Of a stretch of 64,000 bases of DNA, positions 36,764 through 48,662 are shown piece by piece. The translations under genes and the position numbers were made by a program. The stretch is from Phocoena phocoena (Eukaryota; Chordata; Mammalia; Artiodactyla; Phocoenidae): NCBI RefSeq assembly GCF_963924675.1, contig NC_089232.1:42944522-43008521 (forward strand), read 5' to 3'. Under the pieces are notes generated by a model that did no database searches, was not told the origin of the DNA, and saw nothing but the letters and a program-made list of their open reading frames with translations. Positions within the stretch are counted from its first letter, which is position 1. Each line of letters begins with the position of its first letter.

Positions 36764-37659
36764 TGCTACATCATGGGTGGTTCTATTGCCAGTTATACTA
36801 GGAATATAGATTTAGAGGAGCAGCAAGCAGGGTGTAGAGATTCCTGCAGAGAAGTGGAGGAATATCAGGATTCTGTATTCCCGGGGTGTATGAATGAAAG
36901 CAAATAGGGAAACCATCTTGCTAGTAAGAAGCAGATTCATCCAAGTGGACAGAGAAATAATAGAAATGAGGAAACATTAAAAGAATGAAAGCTGGGACGG
37001 ATTGCTGCTAGTTTTTTTCTGCTTATCAGAATATGATTGGTCTAAGAGCCATTTCCCTTCTTGGCATCCTTTCTTCATCCTAGAAATGACCAAGTGTGCC
37101 AGGCATTTATGTTTGCTCTTTCAGATCCACTCTCCATCCCTTTCCATCTACCCTGTTCTCTCTCTGGAGAGGCTAAACTGTATGGACTCCCCTGCCATGT
37201 GGCTTCTAGTTGGGGTGATCAGTGGGGTGCCCAAGAAGGAGATCAGAGAGAGGCAGGGGAGTGAGGCCCCCTCACTGTGGAACCAATCTGGCTACCTGTC
37301 TCTTTAGACTGATAGTCATTGCTCTGTTCAAGATGGCCTTTTCTACATAATACTCCACTGCCAGGTTCTGTTACATGCTTTTTTTGCCTTGTCCCTTTGG
37401 GTCTGAGGGCAGTAATATCTCCATGGTTGCAAACCTCAGGTTAACTACAAAATCCTTTACGTTTCTACAACCTGCCCACATGTTTATATATATTTAAACA
37501 CTCTTTGAGTTTTTCTAATTTGGCTATAGCATCTGTTTCCTGTTTGGACCCTACTGTAACAGCAACCAAATGTCTACAGGTGGAATCCAAAAGGAAAGGG
37601 GGCGTCATCTCTTTGGTGAGAAAAGTTGTAGTTCATCAAACATGACAAGAGACCTCACA
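36764..37659. other. Unassigned noncoding sequence
   Basis: Frames of 67 and 101 codons near 37002-37307 show no motif. Nothing else recognised. Confidence 0.5.
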
Positions 37660-37990
37660 TGTACTGTTATCCCGCCTAAGACCCTCTTCTCTCCACCTCT
37701 TTATCTGGCTACCTCCTGGTCATTTTAAAAGTCTCACCTTGAATGGCAGCTTCTAAGAAATTCCTCAAATGGTTCCACCAGACTAAATTAGTTTCCCCTG
37801 CTATACCTTCTCATAATATGCTTTATTTTTTCCTTAATTGTTCTCATGCATATTATAAGTCATTTATCTTATATTATCTTTGGTCATCTCTCACACTAGA
37901 CTGTGATCTCTAGGAGGGCTCTATTTTGTGTTTAACACCTGCCCTTCGCAAGTGCTCATTCAGTTTTTGTTGAATATGTGCATGAATAAA
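37660..37990 (+). mobile_element. LINE-2 3' end
   Basis: CACTAGACTGTGATCTCTAG, AGGGCTCTATTTTGTGTTTA, and the tail TTTTTGTTGAATATGTGCAT followed by GAATAAA match the L2 3' UTR in order. Well preserved for an L2. Confidence 0.75.
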
Positions 37991-39592
37991 ATATATCTAT
38001 CTTAGCCAATTTCACTGTTATCCTTTTCCCTGGGAAAAACTATGACATGTATAAACCGTACCTGTATAGCATTCTATATTCTGTACTTCCATAAACCCAA
38101 TAATATGGACCAGTTATGCCAATGCCCACACAGAACTCTAAATCTCAGGTGAATGGTTCTACTTGTTTCCCAGAAACTTGTCTATTTTATGAAACATTTA
38201 CTGTAAGAAAGGAGGCAGAAACCTATCAAACAAATTGTCAGTACTTGATAAAGTAACAACAAATCATACAAAGCAAGAACAATTGCATGGTAAGTGTAGG
38301 ACTGGTGCTAGGTCAAACTCGGTGAGTGGGCATTTAATTTACCTTTTCCTAACAAATGGGAAAAAGACCCACTGGATCCCCACACTCTTCTTTCCTTCTC
38401 TCCAGAGTATTTCTAATCAGAGACACTAGCAGCCATCTACTTATGATAAAAGGCTTCTCCTTAGAGAATCAAAGTGACAGAAACTTTTAGGTAGTAAATT
38501 TGACAAAGCGTCAGGTTTTCATTTACTGCATTCTCTTTCTGAGAACTTAGTTACATTTCCTAAATGAGTAGCCTGGATTAGATGAAGAGAAAAAAATTTT
38601 TAATCACTCCAAATATTTGGAGATAGAGTAACTAGTGAAAACTCTTCATAATTTGTTTTCTCCATTCCAATGCCTCATCCTGTGTGGATTTCGGTTTCTT
38701 TGTAGCCTAAGTCTTTGGGGGATACAGATGTGAATAAGTAAGGTACCCCTACAGATCCACATCCGCCTGTGTTTAATTTGCATTCCACATTTCATCCATT
38801 CACAGTCCCAAGCCCATTTCAGTTTTTCTCTTCATGGAACAAAATATCCCAGCCCCAAGGACTCATCTCTTTCTCTTCTTGAAGGACTGCAGTCAGTGCA
38901 GGTTCTCTTGCCAGCTGCTACCTCATGCTGAGAAATCATGCAGATAGACCACCCTTCTCCAAGTCATCACAAGCCCAGAGATGCTCTTTGTGCATTGCAC
39001 CAAATGCCACAGTGAAGAAAAGAAAATCAATCAGAATCTTCCTGCATTTCAGTATGGGCTGACCTTCCTCCTTTGTGAGTGATTTCAGGGATCAAGAGAA
39101 AACTATTTAGGTCCTGTCCACTAATTTGCTAATGTTTGAAATTCCTTTGTTAAAGACTTAACTTAAGCTTAATATTATAGGCCCTGTTTAAAAACAATTT
39201 CCCTGTGTGAGATAACACATAGTACATTGTTAATCATTGACATTTCAGTTTGAATAAGATCACCAGATGCATTTTGAAAGTAGATTTCTATAACGAGTAG
39301 GGGGCGAAAGAACATGAGGACCCCGAATTAAGCACAGAGGAGAGCAGAAAGGGGACACTTGGCTCTCAGTATAAACAGCATCTACTTTTGCTTCCATACT
39401 TCCCTTACCTCAGTCCCAATTTCAACTAACATTGTTAAATTTTGTCAGGTATTGAAGGCATTCCAAATAAAGTAATATGCAGTGAATTTTCTCTGATTAT
39501 TGCCAAGCCAGATAAGTATTGACTTCATTATTAAAGTATGCATATATTACAGAATTAATATAAAAGTGCACATCTTAGACTTGTCATTATTC
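37991..39592. other. Unassigned noncoding sequence
   Basis: No gene or repeat recognised. Confidence 0.5.
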
Positions 39593-39647
39593 GTGTATAT
39601 ATATGTGTGTGTGTATATATATATATATATATTTGTATGTGTGTGTC
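39593..39647 (+). repeat. Compound (TG)n/(TA)n microsatellite
   Basis: GTGTATATATATGTGTGTGT passes into a TA run of about 20 bases and then TTTGTATGTGTGTGTC. Likely length-variable. Confidence 0.9.
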
Positions 39648-41074
39648 TATTTCTTAACATGAGTTAAAACAGTATATGGATTCAGCATTACCCAAGGCAG
39701 TGGAATTTAAAGATGTGAAAATACAGCAATCATATACATTATTTTGTACAATTACCCTTCAGTAAATGCAAACAGGGACATTTATTAAGCGCTTCAAAAT
39801 TTGTATCTCCACCTAGTGGTAACTGATGGAAATAACATGTTTTTAAATTAATATTTTAAGCACCAGGAGTGGATAAATGGAGATGTTCTTGGTCAATCAG
39901 CATTCGTTATCAATGCAGTTATATTTTTATATGGGATGGAAAGTACAAAGTAAAGCTAGACGTGCAGTTGGAAAAGGGAAGCCAAGTACTGTTCAACTAA
40001 CTGTGAACAATATAGAGTAGGCATAAATTATTCAATATGGAGCAAGCCAGGATTTCAAGCAGTAGTTATATAGCAGAAATCTCATAGGACTAAAAGATAA
40101 GGATGGACGGTTTATTTTGAACATCAAGAAGGGAGCCAGGGAATTACCTCCATTTGCTCTTTTTTTTCTGAGAACATCACCTAATGGCCATCCTTCTCCA
40201 TGGCTTCCCTGAGTCAGTCTTCTTGATGACAAAGAATGTTTGCGAGAGAAGTCATTTTGGGATATGAAAGAACCCCTTGGTTTCCTCAAGTGTCTCATTT
40301 AAAATCCTACTGAGTGGAAATATCAATAAAAATTTATCTTAAACTGATATAGGCACAACGCATATCTGCCTCCAGACTCTGAGGCTGCCAAAGAGAAACA
40401 CTTAGTTGAGGGAACAGCTTGTTAAAAATGTATAAGTTCCCTGTTCCAAATTTTCTCAGAGCCTTTCTTACATGAATTCTTTACCAGATAAGGTAGAATA
40501 AGTCCCTGAGAGAGATACCTAGGATTTTTTTTTTAATATATAAAAGAAAGACAAACCTCGTTCTATTTTATCTTTTTTTATGTGATAAAAGAAAGGATTG
40601 CTTAGATTTATCAACTACCATAGAGCTTTCATCCTGCTATGGGTGGGAAAAAATAATAAGTCTAATAAACCGACCGTAACATTTATAGATTCACATAATT
40701 TACATAAAATTTCATACTATTTATTGTGAGTTGCCTCAGTGCTGGAAGAATCTAATAGACACCTTATGTATGCAGTTCCTTAGGCTTCGCCTGTGCTTGC
40801 AAAGGACAATGACCTGAGAATTTATTCCAAATTCCACGGACAACTAGGACACTTTATATTTTTTAATTTAGTCTTGAATTTCTGGCTTGAATCACAAGAA
40901 TTTTGATTCTTCACTTGAGCTTGCTTATTTATTCACTCACAATACAGTGGTGATAGTGACAATACCCTGATTTTCCCTTGAATAATATTTTATTCATTCA
41001 TTCATTTATTCTGATTTGATTAAAAGAATTCTTTCTGGATTCAATGGCTTTTGGCTGTAGCACATAGTTTTCTG
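39648..41074. other. Unassigned noncoding sequence with one CTCF-like word
   Basis: Apart from the motif at 39808-39822 and an ATTC run at about 40988-41002, nothing is recognised. An 88-codon minus-strand frame at 40032 has no motif. Confidence 0.5.
39808..39822 (-). promoter_or_regulatory. CTCF-like motif
   Basis: The minus strand reads TTACCACTAGGTGGA, a near match to the CTCF core, lacking the usual GC after the last GG. No repeat is recognised here. Confidence 0.35.
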
Positions 41075-41160
41075 TCTATGTATTTATTTAACGAATGCTT
41101 ATTCATCATGTTAGATGTCATGTGTGGAGTTAGGTGCTGGGAATACAATCATAATTTGGG
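41075..41160 (-). mobile_element. LINE-2 fragment
   Basis: TTTAACGAATGCTTATTCAT then GTTAGGTGCTGGGAATACAA resemble the antisense L2 3' region. Confidence 0.5.
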
Positions 41161-42524
41161 ACTAGATGTTTGTAGGAGTTGTTTCTTCGAAAAATATTTA
41201 CGCCAAGTGCCAAAGCTATAACAAACCACGACATAATTCATGTTTACCTCTGGTGACTTTTTACCTTCCTTTTAGTTCTGCAAAGATTTCTGCAAGGAAC
41301 TGCTCTCTACCTTTTCGCAGTCATAACTTAATCCTCCCTGCAGGATGCTGCCTGCTATAGAAGCAACGTCCTTCTGTTGTCTCTTACCTACAGGATTCTG
41401 TCCTTCTGCGGCTGAATCACATTGTCACAAAGCACACCCGTAGGCCTGAGCATAAGCAGAATTGTTGGGGGCGGTTATAGAGGGAGCTTGGGCAGTTAGG
41501 CTGGGGTATCCACCAGCCTAAGGCATCTGAGACACCACCTGCAGTGCTGGACAGAGCCTGGTCAGGAAGTAAAAGGGTATGAGCTACAGGCCTCCAGCCA
41601 GCGGTGACCAAGAGCTCCCAGTGCTGTCAAGTAGAGGGTCATATGAAGGTAGGGGGATAGAAGAGATTGTATTTGTCATTTTAGTAGCTCTATTTACAAC
41701 TTGTAAATACTTAGATATACGTTATGTTGACTCCATTTATTCTCCTGCCCCCAGCCCCGCAGAGGTTTAGGATAGGCCTGATAATTCCTTCCCACCCGCT
41801 GCCTCTGCTCTGCGCCCGCCCTGCTGGGCATCACTGCCTCTCACCAGCTCCCCTGGCACTGCTGCTCCTCCCCAGCTGCTCTGCCACTGCTTCTCTGGCA
41901 CTGGGGCCTTTACTGCTATTCCTCTTAGGAGGTGTGAGAACCCTCCTGGCACGAAAGCTGTTTGGAAAGCACGCTTTGTTCCAGGTTTGTCTTTAATGTT
42001 ACCCTCTCTCAGAGGTGAACCCAGACTGTACTGCATGTGCTCTTGTTTTGAAAGAGACACTAAGTAAAATACATCTTTCTGTTTTTATATACAGACTTCA
42101 CAGGACTCAGATATGAGTCCAGTAAAGATAAGAGACATATTCCCATGACAAAGAATATTATCCTGTGAGGAGATCAAAGTTAATTAATTTGCCTAATGAT
42201 GTACAGAAATAAGTGACAGAACTATGCTTGTATCTGTGTTTCTGGTTTCAAATCTAGGGCTCTGCATGTGATACCAGGCTGGCACTTGGTTTCATTTTAT
42301 CAGCACTTAATTACTTCCTTTTGAATTGTTCTCTAATTGCTTCACTCATGTTTATTTTCCTTGTCTCTTAGGACTGTAAACATCTGAAGGCAAAGTCAAA
42401 CGTTGCCAGGGCACTAAAGGATAATGCTGAGAAAATAGTAGCTGCTCCGAATAAATTATTGGATAGCATAAGCTTGGTCTTTGGGAATAATAATCTGCTC
42501 TATGAAAGACAAAAAGTCTTCAGA
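41161..42524. other. Unassigned, GC-richer at 41420-42000
   Basis: The GC-rich part is dominated by CTG/CCT-rich words with few CpGs, so it is not a CpG island. The 90-codon plus frame at 41724 and the 97-codon minus frame at 41767 are composition-driven: Leu/Pro-rich and without motif. It may be an old unrecognised repeat. Confidence 0.4.
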
Positions 42525-42722
42525 GACAGGAAAACCTAATTCAGGTCTCTGCAATACCACTTACTATTCGTGAGATCTTGGACACATTGCTTAATCTAAG
42601 ACTTCGTTTCTTCGTCTGTAAAATGGGCATGTTAAACAAATTTACCTCATGGAATGATGATAATAATTATATAACATAGGTAAAGCACAGAGAACATAAT
42701 ACACTCTTAATAAATATACTGT
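42525..42722 (+). mobile_element. MIR SINE
   Basis: CCACTTACTATTCGTGAGAT, TCGTCTGTAAAATGGGCATG and the GTAAAGCACAGAGAACATAA part follow MIR in order. The tRNA head is missing or decayed. Confidence 0.8.
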
Positions 42723-43610
42723 CTAGCTTCATCCTTATCATCATTTTCTAATGAAATTTCAGAAATCACATGGCGGATAATATTTTGCCATTTTACTAAG
42801 GAGTCAATTTGCTTAATAATCAGGGAAAAGAACCCACTTTAAGACTGGTAGATGTGTTAGCAACCAGCTGTCCCATTAACTCCATGAATATTTTAATGAG
42901 GTTTACAGCTCCGACGGATCTATTTCTTCATGAACATCAGCAATAAAACTTAGTAGATACCAAGGATATGTTACAGAGAGTCCAATGGATCATGAAGAGC
43001 TGACGCATATTCATTTCTGGATGTAGTGGGCATGGGTCTCAGGTGGGCTGAGCTGGCATGAAAAGGAGCATCATAGCCACTACTTCTGCTCAGCCCACTT
43101 GATTTTGCAGAGAAAATATTCGGCAACACTGAGAGGCATTGTGCAGCACTGGGCCACTCACTTACTGTTCTTGTGTGAGCTCATTTTCATACTATGAAAA
43201 AGAAAACCTTCCTCCTCTCTTATCTAAGAACTAGTCCTTGTTTTCTCTGTTTCGAGGGAAAAGTTATAAAAGCTCTTTTTGTTATAAATGGGGTCCATTT
43301 TACTACCTCATCATAACTCTAGAAATTAACACTTGCATAGCACCTGAAAGTCTTAAAAAGAAAGCACTGTCTAAAGAGAAGTCCCACATTTCTCCTGTGT
43401 CATATGTATTAGACTCATTTGAAAGTTCCTTGAGGACAGAAACGCTGCCGTTTTCTCCACTGTATACAGCCCAGTGCGAAATACATGCTGTGAAAACCAG
43501 GGCAGGCAAATCTTTCCTCGGACCCCACCCCATCATATTTGCTTATCCCCGCGTTCCTTAGGTTTGATACAGGCCTCAGGCCACCTGCCAGTTGAAGAAA
43601 CCTCTTTAAA
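42723..43610. other. Unassigned noncoding sequence
   Basis: Frames of 77 and 107 codons at 43238-43561 lie on opposite strands and show no motif. Confidence 0.5.
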
Positions 43611-43623
43611 GAATTGACTGTGG

Positions 43624-43808
43624 GGGGCTTCCCTGGTGGCGCAGTGGTTGAGAGTCCACCTGCCGATGCAGGGGACATGGGTTCGTGCCCCGGTCCGGGA
43701 AGATCCCACATGCCGTGGAGTGGCTGGGCCCGTGAGCCATGGCCGCTGAGCCTGCGCGTCGGGAGAAGCCACAACAGTGAGAGGCCTGCATACCGCAAAA
43801 AAAAAAAA
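43624..43808 (+). mobile_element. CHR-type tRNA-derived SINE with internal deletion
   Basis: Pol III A box TGGCGCAGTGG at 43637-43647 and B-box-like GGTTCGTGCCC at 43680-43690; ends in an A tail. Flanks GAATTGACTGTGG (43611-43623) and GAATTGACCGTGG (43809-43821) are a 13-base target-site duplication with one difference. Compared with the copy at 58028 it lacks about 20 bases between two CGGGAG words. Frames of 61-127 codons on either strand are reads through the SINE. Confidence 0.96.
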
Positions 43809-43821
43809 GAATTGACCGTGG

Positions 43822-44730
43822 CTCAACATCTGTCTTTCAGCTCCAGACATGGATGGTTTACTGTGCAGAATAAAAGGCTTGGGTATTCAGTTGACAGAGA
43901 AAGTAGAAACCTCTTTGTTTGTTGACAGAAATAAAATGTGTCTTGTCATAATGTTGATATCACATATTAATCGCCCCTGCTGGGGAACGTGGGCCCCCTG
44001 GTGCGGTGTGCTATAAATATTGATGTGCTCACCCTGAACTGGCAGGATGCCTGGGAAGCCATGAGAGGTATAGATGAAAGGATTTTCATAAAGGTGTGCT
44101 CAGTTGCTCTCCATCCTTTTTTTTTTTATGCTTTGGAATCTATGCATCTCCAACTAATTGCTTCCCCATCCAACCCCACAAAGTTTGAAAAAACCTTTCC
44201 AGATATTCCAGGAATATGGTGGACTCTCCTTTCTCGTTTCAAACAGAATACCTAATCCTTGTATCTTTTACATTTTATATGGTTTTGGACAGAAGTCACA
44301 TCATCCCCAGCCGGCTGCCTATCCAGTAGAGTGAAAAGTTGTCTGGCATCGGCTGCTGGTGAGGAAACATCCAGGCCATTTCAGCTGCAGGGGCAGAATT
44401 TTATGCTGTGATGTTATTTTCAGTTCAGGGGACACTTTCCGGTAATCAAGTTGACAGTCTTTCTTAAAGTTACATGCCAACCAGAAGAAAATTGTTGTTT
44501 CTGAAGACTGAGCAAATGCTGATGCTCACAGTTGCAAAATGCCAGCTATCATTTGGCACATTTGCTGTTGTTTCACTGCTGTTTACAAATCCTTGCCAAC
44601 CATAAGATATAGTCTGAATTGTGACCACACTGAAGTCAAAAATAGGGTCCCTTCATTGAATTATAGGGACATATTCCTTCAGTAGACCGCATTATAGATG
44701 ATTTCTGCAATAATATATTTTATTTTTTTC
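43822..44730. other. Repeat-free block, possible conserved noncoding element
   Basis: About 900 bases with no repeat signature and balanced composition, which by eye is the strongest CNE-like stretch in the window. It includes a CTCF-like word at 43993-44004. An 88-codon plus frame (43989-44255) shows no motif. Confidence 0.3.
43993..44004 (-). promoter_or_regulatory. CTCF-like motif
   Basis: The minus strand reads GCACCAGGGGGC, one base off the CTCF core CCACCAGGGGGC. It lies outside any recognised repeat. Confidence 0.35.
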
Positions 44731-44855
44731 ATCTAACAGATATTTATTGAGCCTCCAGTATTATGTCAGGCACTGTCCTAGGTACTGTGGATATAGGGAT
44801 AAAGAAGTGGAGCAGACAGACAAGGTTCTCTGCTGTCACTTTACGGTCTCATAAT
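44731..44855 (-). mobile_element. LINE-2 3' fragment
   Basis: CAGATATTTATTGAGCCTCC and GTCAGGCACTGTCCTAGGTA followed by CTGTGGATATAGGGATAAAG are the antisense L2 3' end. Confidence 0.72.
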
Positions 44856-45961
44856 AGGACCTCCAAAAAGAAAAATAAACAAGGAACACATCAGTTATAT
44901 ATTCCGAACATTAAAACCGAATAGGAGACCTGGTGGTTACTGTGGATTGGGTAGTCAAATAGTATGAAGTGTACATTTTTTAAAGTTACGAGCAGATTAC
45001 AGACGGGGTAAGAGATTGTGCCAAGCAGCATGTAGTCCTCACGCAAAGGCATTTAATGTGGGAGCGTTAGGCATTTTTAAGGAACAGTTGGTCAGTGCCT
45101 TTGAATATTTTTTAATTTTAAATGACAAGAGAGGCAAATTTGACTGAGGGTATGTGAAAAGAGAGTGCAGGAAGCAATTCTTTAAGGGTATTTCACAAAA
45201 AAATTACTTTAAGGGCTTCCAACAAAGGTCTGGACAACTAGGACCGAGAGCAGATGGCAAGATCACCCAGTCTTATCCAAGATGAGAAATTTGTTGGTGA
45301 GAGAGAGTCTAATGGGTCCTCTATCTCAAAAGGCTATCCTGGCACCCTTAGTTTGGAGGAAAGCCCATCTGCCTTGGGAAGCAATGACAATTCCTCTCTT
45401 TTGTATCTGTTCTTAGCGCTTGGCACAGAAGTTAATAAATGTTGCGTGCTCACGTTTTATAGACGATATCAGTGAGAAAGCAAATGTGAAAAATCTGACT
45501 CCTTACCCCAATTTGGAAATCTAGACTAGCCGGAAAGCTATGTAGAATGTCCTGTCCTAACCTCTACCATTCTGAAGCACTTGGAGAGAGAACTTTAAGG
45601 TAGAAAGCAGCATATGATTCAGAATATTGCTTAAACTTGCTCTAGACCTTTACTTTTCAATATTTGCAAATGAACATCTTATGAGAAATGCCAGTGAATT
45701 GTAGTTACTGGCCTAACTTAATTTGACTTCTTTTTGCAATCTCATAAGTATGCTTAGTCCAGGAAAGAGAAGTTTTTTTGTAATGTAGAGTAAAGCGTGC
45801 TTCAGATTATTCTCTCAGGGAAACATACATTTAAAAATAGGTCACATTGACTAAATTTGTCTGACTTTTTTTTCATACGGAAGATTTTTTTCAAAGCAGT
45901 TTTTTCGGTTTAGATGTTTTCCCAGAACCTAAACTATCACATTCACCTCAAATTTCCGCAT
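44856..45961. other. Unassigned noncoding sequence
   Basis: No gene or repeat recognised. Confidence 0.5.
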
Positions 45962-46098
45962 GGGAAGTTTCTTTTTAGAAATGGTCTGAGAAATGCAATT
46001 AGAATTTTTTAGGTGGGGAAGTAGCTCAGGGAAGTTTCTTTTTAGAAATGGTCTGAGAAATGCAATTAGACTCTTTTAGGTGGGGAAGTAGCTCAGGG
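45962..46098 (+). repeat. 67-bp tandem duplication
   Basis: The unit starting GGGAAGTTTCTTTTTAGAAA occurs at 45962-46028 and again at 46029-46095, followed by the first bases of a third copy. The two full copies differ at about two positions (AGAATTTTTT versus AGACTCTTTT). Unique in the window and apparently recent. Confidence 0.95.
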
Positions 46099-47299
46099 AA
46101 TTTTCTGTATCCAAGGTTTGATAATGACTACTAAAAAAAGTTCTCATATTTAAATGACAATTGACAGCTTAAGAAAGGTTGGATCCCTGTGCCTACCTTC
46201 AGAAGCTTAAAGTTAAAGAGATCAAATAATTCTGACTGAAAGCCATGTTAAAGAGTCCAACCAATGTGGGAAATAGATTGTAGAGTCTGATCACAGGTTT
46301 TATGCAGAAATTGGATTTCACAGATATAATGTGAATCGCACAAAGCAATCTATCCAACAGGGGAAGGACCTGACAGTGCTTAGAGATTTTATTTTGGAAG
46401 GGTTTGAAAACACTGGGTATTTCAGTTTATTTTAATGACAGATGAATAGGAGATGCTAAATATTTGATATCAAGAATTTTTTATTGAAATAAAGTTGTAT
46501 TAAATTATTTTCAAAACTGTTTCAAGCAACTTTACCAAAACTGTAGGGCTTGAATCAGTTCTATTCTTTGCAAAGCATTCTATTTCTGTTCTGGATTGGT
46601 GAGACAGTAAACATTTGTGAATGTTTCTGGTCCCTACTGAATTTTGATTGAAAAGAGAAGAATAGGTATTTTGATACTTACTATGTTCTTTTTCTTGGGC
46701 TTTCTGACCTTCCCAAAATAGAACTGTCAATTGAATTAAATCTTGTATTGAATACTTTCCAGTGCAAGGCTTGTACTTGAAGAAAAATGAGTGAAAAAAG
46801 GTCCCTGCCCTTAAGCTATTCAATCTAGGGTTACAGGCATCTTTTTATTGCCCATTGGTTATCACTGTATGAAATTTCTGTATCATCTTAAATTCATCCC
46901 CTAAGCTGAATTTAATTCTCACCTTGGTTAATGTTAATGGTGAAATACAGCCTGAAATATAGAAGGCATTCTGGAAGCCTCTCTTTATTTACCCTTCACA
47001 CTCAATCAGTTATCAAGTTCTTTCAAATATATCTCTTTAATATGTCTTAAACTGAGTTTATATTCTCATGTCTAAGGACATAATTATTGTTCCTGAATTA
47101 CTAAAATAGTCTCCTAAATTCTGTATGCATGTCTATAAGTATAAAGTTATCAATTATCTTTTCTTGAAAGGTCTGTCCTTCTCATTTTAACTAAATTTTA
47201 TTATTGTTCATTTGAAAAGTAATGCTTGATTAGGAATCAATTTAAGAATACAAATAATTATTACTACAATTTAATGGATGGTTCTGATGGCTCATGTGG
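46099..47299. other. Unassigned noncoding sequence
   Basis: A 107-codon minus frame at 46500-46823 shows no motif. Nothing else recognised. Confidence 0.5.
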
Positions 47300-47395
47300 T
47301 GTTCCCAGGGCTTTATGCATATTCTTTCGTTTATTCTCAAAATAACCATAACAGGTGAGTATTATTAGAATCTGCATTGTAAAGTTAAGCATATA
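47300..47395 (-). mobile_element. MIR SINE fragment
   Basis: GGGCTTTATGCATATTCTTT, then CAAAATAACCATAACAGGTG and AGTATTATTAGAATCTGCAT match the antisense middle of MIR. Confidence 0.55.
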
Positions 47396-48189
47396 GTATT
47401 TAAAGGTTTACTTTTTATAATAAAATGTATATTCTTTTTATGAAAATAGTCTTTATTTTTCTTAGTTGGCTAAGTAAAATATTTGGCTCTTCTAGAGTAA
47501 TTCTAATGTGTTGATTGATTGAAAGTTAGCTGAAATGCAAAGTACACAACCTCTATTCGATTGTGGATTGGCTTTGATAGATTATTTTCCTTGATTAGGC
47601 CTGTCATTTAGAAAGATAGTCTGACAACAGTTTATACGATGTTATATTGGATATTCTACCACATGGCAGGTATTCCCTAAATTTTTGTTCAATAAATAAG
47701 GTTTAAAGACTAGTTAATATGTTGTTATATAGATCAGGAGAGATGAGAACTCAGAGAGAGTGGAATTCATATGAAAAGGAGAGGTCAGATGTTACGTGCC
47801 CATAGAGATAAAGTGATCAGAATTTGGTGATAAAAGGAAGCGTCCAGGAGAGCTCTGGAACTTTAAAAGCAACCAGGAGCATAGTGATGTTGCATTGGTA
47901 CAGAAGGATGAGAATTTTCATGGGGGTGCTGGAATTGATCGAAGCTTTGAACATTTGAGTACAATTACACAATAGTTTTGTCTGTTTATTTTGTTCATTT
48001 TTAAGATGATTATTCTTATTTCAAGCAATTAAAGCAAGTTTCTTCTAGTTCTGTCATACTTTCTAAGTAATTTCCAGTCCCCATCCCGCTCTCAGTATCT
48101 ATTAAAGGAAAATCTCTCATAAAAATAATTTAGACTGGCATACTTTTCTTATGGGCATTTATATTTTAAACCAACTTTTTGATTGTGGA
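47396..48189. other. Unassigned; short L2-like tail near 47655-47702
   Basis: ACATGGCAGGTATTCCCTAA then TTTTTGTTCAATAAATAAG resembles a sense L2 3' end. Otherwise nothing recognised. Confidence 0.4.
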
Positions 48190-48662
48190 ATTGTATTCGT
48201 GTGTACAGCAAATTACCACAGCATAAAACAACCTGCATTTTATTATCTCAGAAGTTTTGTGGGTCGGGTGTCTGGGCACAGCTTAACTGGGTCCTCTGCT
48301 TAGGGTATCATAGCTTACAGTCAAGGTGTCCTCCAGGGCTGGGTTCTCAGCTGGAGACTCAAGTGGGGGAAATATGCTCTTCCCCTCTAGCATTGTTGTT
48401 GGCAACATTCAGTCCCTTGTGATTTTAAGTTTCATGGAAACTTGCCTTCTCAAAGCCCACAAAGGGAGAAGTAGTCTAACATGATTGAGTCTTTTATAAT
48501 GTAACATAATCATGGGAGTGAAAGCCTATTACCTCTGCTATATTCTATTGGTTAGAAATGAGGCATAGTTCCTGCTAACTCTCAAGGTGAGGGAATTTAC
48601 AAGGATATGAACCCCAGAAGGCAGAAATCATGGGGCCACTTAAAGTATGTCCGTTACAGGAA
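48190..48662 (-). mobile_element. MLT1-type (ERVL-MaLR) solo LTR
   Basis: Antisense LTR. It starts with AGCAAATTACCACAGCATAA, the complement of the LTR 3' end. It runs through AGTCAAGGTGTCCTCCAGGG and TATTCTATTGGTTAGAAATG, and ends near GGGGCCACTTAAAGTATGTC. No internal region or viral gene adjoins it. Noncoding relic. Confidence 0.75.

Noticed and set aside
41760..42000. Possible CpG island
   Set aside because: GC-rich but with few CpG pairs.
41724..42060. Leu/Pro-rich frames of 90 and 97 codons
   Set aside because: Driven by local GC-rich CTG/CCT composition. There is no motif and the opposite-strand frames overlap.
43624..43700. tRNA gene
   Set aside because: A-box and B-box-like words belong to the tRNA-derived SINE head. 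The cloverleaf is decayed and the sequence continues into the SINE body.
46477..46505. Short L1-like 3' end (TTTTTTATTGAAATAAAGTTG)
   Set aside because: The similarity lasts only about 25 bases, too short to support an insertion.
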